This document shows positions 63,074-64,000 of a stretch of DNA of 64,000 nt, piece after piece. The DNA lies in NCBI GenBank assembly GCA_040079635.1, contig JBEBJY010000002.1:1-64000 (forward strand). The letters are read 5' to 3'. A model generated the notes under the pieces. It saw nothing but the letters and a program-made list of their open reading frames with translations. It did no database searches and was not told the origin of the DNA. The first letter of the stretch is position 1, and the number at the start of each line of letters is the position of its first letter. The position numbers were made by a program, and so were the translations under genes. The DNA is from Aalborgiella sp040079635. GTDB lineage: Bacteria; Pseudomonadota; Gammaproteobacteria; Burkholderiales; Burkholderiaceae_C.

Positions 63074-64000
63074 ATGACAAGAAAATATTTCGGCACAGAC
63101 GGCATTCGCGGCGCGGTGGGGCAGCACCCCATCACGCCTGATTTTGTACTCAAACTCGCTCACGCCGTTGGCCGTGTCCTCAAACAAACCGAAGCCCGCC
63201 CGACCGTGTTGATTGGCAAGGACACACGCATCTCAGGTTATATGCTGGAAAGCGCTTTAGAGTCAGGCTTCAACTCTGCTGGTGTTGACGTTGTGTTGCT
63301 TGGCCCGATTCCTACTCCTGCCGTGGCGTATTTGACGCGGGCGCAACGAGCCAGCTTAGGCGTTGTCATCAGCGCCAGTCATAACGCGTTTGCAGACAAT
63401 GGCATCAAATTTTTCAGTGCCAAAGGCACCAAGTTAGATGACGCTTGGGAGCTGGCTGTCGAAGCTGCTTTGGAAGAAGCGCCTAAGTGGGTTGATTCTG
63501 CCAATTTAGGCAAAGCCAAACGTTTGGACGATGCTGCTGGACGATACATTGAGTTTTGTAAAAGCACTTTTGCCAACGATTTGACGCTCAAGGGCTTAAA
63601 AATCGTCGTCGACGGTGCGCATGGTGCTGCGTACCAAGTCGCACCCAAGGTGTTTCACGAGTTGGGCGCGGAGGTGATTTCTATCGGCTGCGCGCCTGAT
63701 GGTTTGAACATCAACCACGAAGTTGGTGCCACGCACCCCGATGCACTGATTGCTGCCGTGAAATTACACCAAGCCGACTACGGTATCGCACTTGATGGCG
63801 ATGCAGATCGTTTGCAATTTGTCGATGCGAATGGGCGACTCTTTAACGGCGATGAAGTGCTGTATTTGATGGTGGCAGAGCGTTTGGGGCGTGATGAGCA
63901 CGTACCGGGCGCTGTTGGCACGCTGATGACCAATTTGGCTGTTGAACTGGCTTTAAAAGCCAAAGGCGTCTCCTTCGTCCGAGCCAAAGTGGGTGACCGC
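63074..64000 (+). CDS. glmM: Phosphoglucosamine mutase, 3' end beyond window
   Basis: 309 codons visible of a usual ~445. Converts glucosamine-6-phosphate to glucosamine-1-phosphate for peptidoglycan and lipopolysaccharide precursors. KYFGTDGIRGAVG opens the protein; the phosphorylated serine is Ser102 in VVISASHNAFADNGIKFF; the metal loop is ALDGDADRLQFVD. The frame is open to the last base (...VGDR). No defect is seen. Confidence 0.97.
   Translation, partial: MTRKYFGTDGIRGAVGQHPITPDFVLKLAHAVGRVLKQTEARPTVLIGKDTRISGYMLESALESGFNSAGVDVVLLGPIPTPAVAYLTRAQRASLGVVISASHNAFADNGIKFFSAKGTKLDDAWELAVEAALEEAPKWVDSANLGKAKRLDDAAGRYIEFCKSTFANDLTLKGLKIVVDGAHGAAYQVAPKVFHELGAEVISIGCAPDGLNINHEVGATHPDALIAAVKLHQADYGIALDGDADRLQFVDANGRLFNGDEVLYLMVAERLGRDEHVPGAVGTLMTNLAVELALKAKGVSFVRAKVGDR

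Overview
The window is a chromosomal segment of a betaproteobacterium of the order Burkholderiales, most likely family Comamonadaceae. This rests on gene order (rpsB-tsf-pyrH-frr-uppS-cdsA-dxr-rseP-bamA-skp-lpxD-fabZ-lpxA-lpxB-rnhB, and carA-carB-greA-DUF4149-yhbY-rlmE-ftsH-folP-glmM), on protein content (FFLEELY-motif protein, DarP, Anbu) and on moderate GC. No rRNA, tRNA, CRISPR array, phage or intact transposase was seen. Both ends cut genes: glnS on the left and glmM on the right.

Layout. 1-2.5 kb: glnS preceded by a ribbon-helix-helix/PIN toxin-antitoxin pair, all joined by 4-nt overlaps. 2.5-11.8 kb: a membrane hydroxylase, a secreted His/Tyr-rich protein, a MacA-MacB-type efflux system, a FFLEELY-motif protein, a P-loop kinase, and a CdsA-like/PlsC-like lipid pair. 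11.8-18 kb: a zinc-homeostasis locus, with znuA-znuB-znuC plus a 47-aa membrane peptide on one strand, and divergently zur, a MacB-like ABC pair, a small Cys-containing periplasmic protein and a DUF3299 protein. 18-31 kb: uppP, a DUF1566 lipoprotein, a hydrolase, Anbu, mutS, an inositol-phosphatase-family gene, trmJ, cysE, mogA, a GIY-YIG/RAMA islet, darP, pmbA. 31-37 kb: cbpA-cbpM, yqeY, rpsU, a PerM-type permease, a BaiN-type flavoprotein, a DadA-like dehydrogenase. 37-53 kb: the long translation, isoprenoid, outer-membrane-assembly and lipid A cluster. 53-64 kb: carAB, greA, ftsH, folP, glmM.

The most unusual signal is a short dispersed element. Its core is close to AGCCGGCGTATTTATTGCCT and is followed by a small palindrome close to GCTATTAAAAATATAGC. 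I count 15 copies in 64 kb, in both orientations. Four are intergenic, one forms the stop/start junction of two ABC-transporter genes, and ten lie inside open reading frames without breaking them (macA-like, mutS, trmJ, baiN, dadA-like, uppS, lpxB, an RNA methyltransferase, DUF4149, folP). The in-gene copies are read in five of six frames. They lack exactly the stop codons that the intergenic copies carry in the corresponding frame. Two near-identical copies in direct orientation bracket the GIY-YIG/RAMA islet between mogA and darP. Two other, commonly seen repeat types are also present: one stem-loop pair is fused in frame into trmJ and another is intergenic.

All gene names rest on recognised motifs and family resemblance from memory. 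Nothing was searched or aligned by computer.
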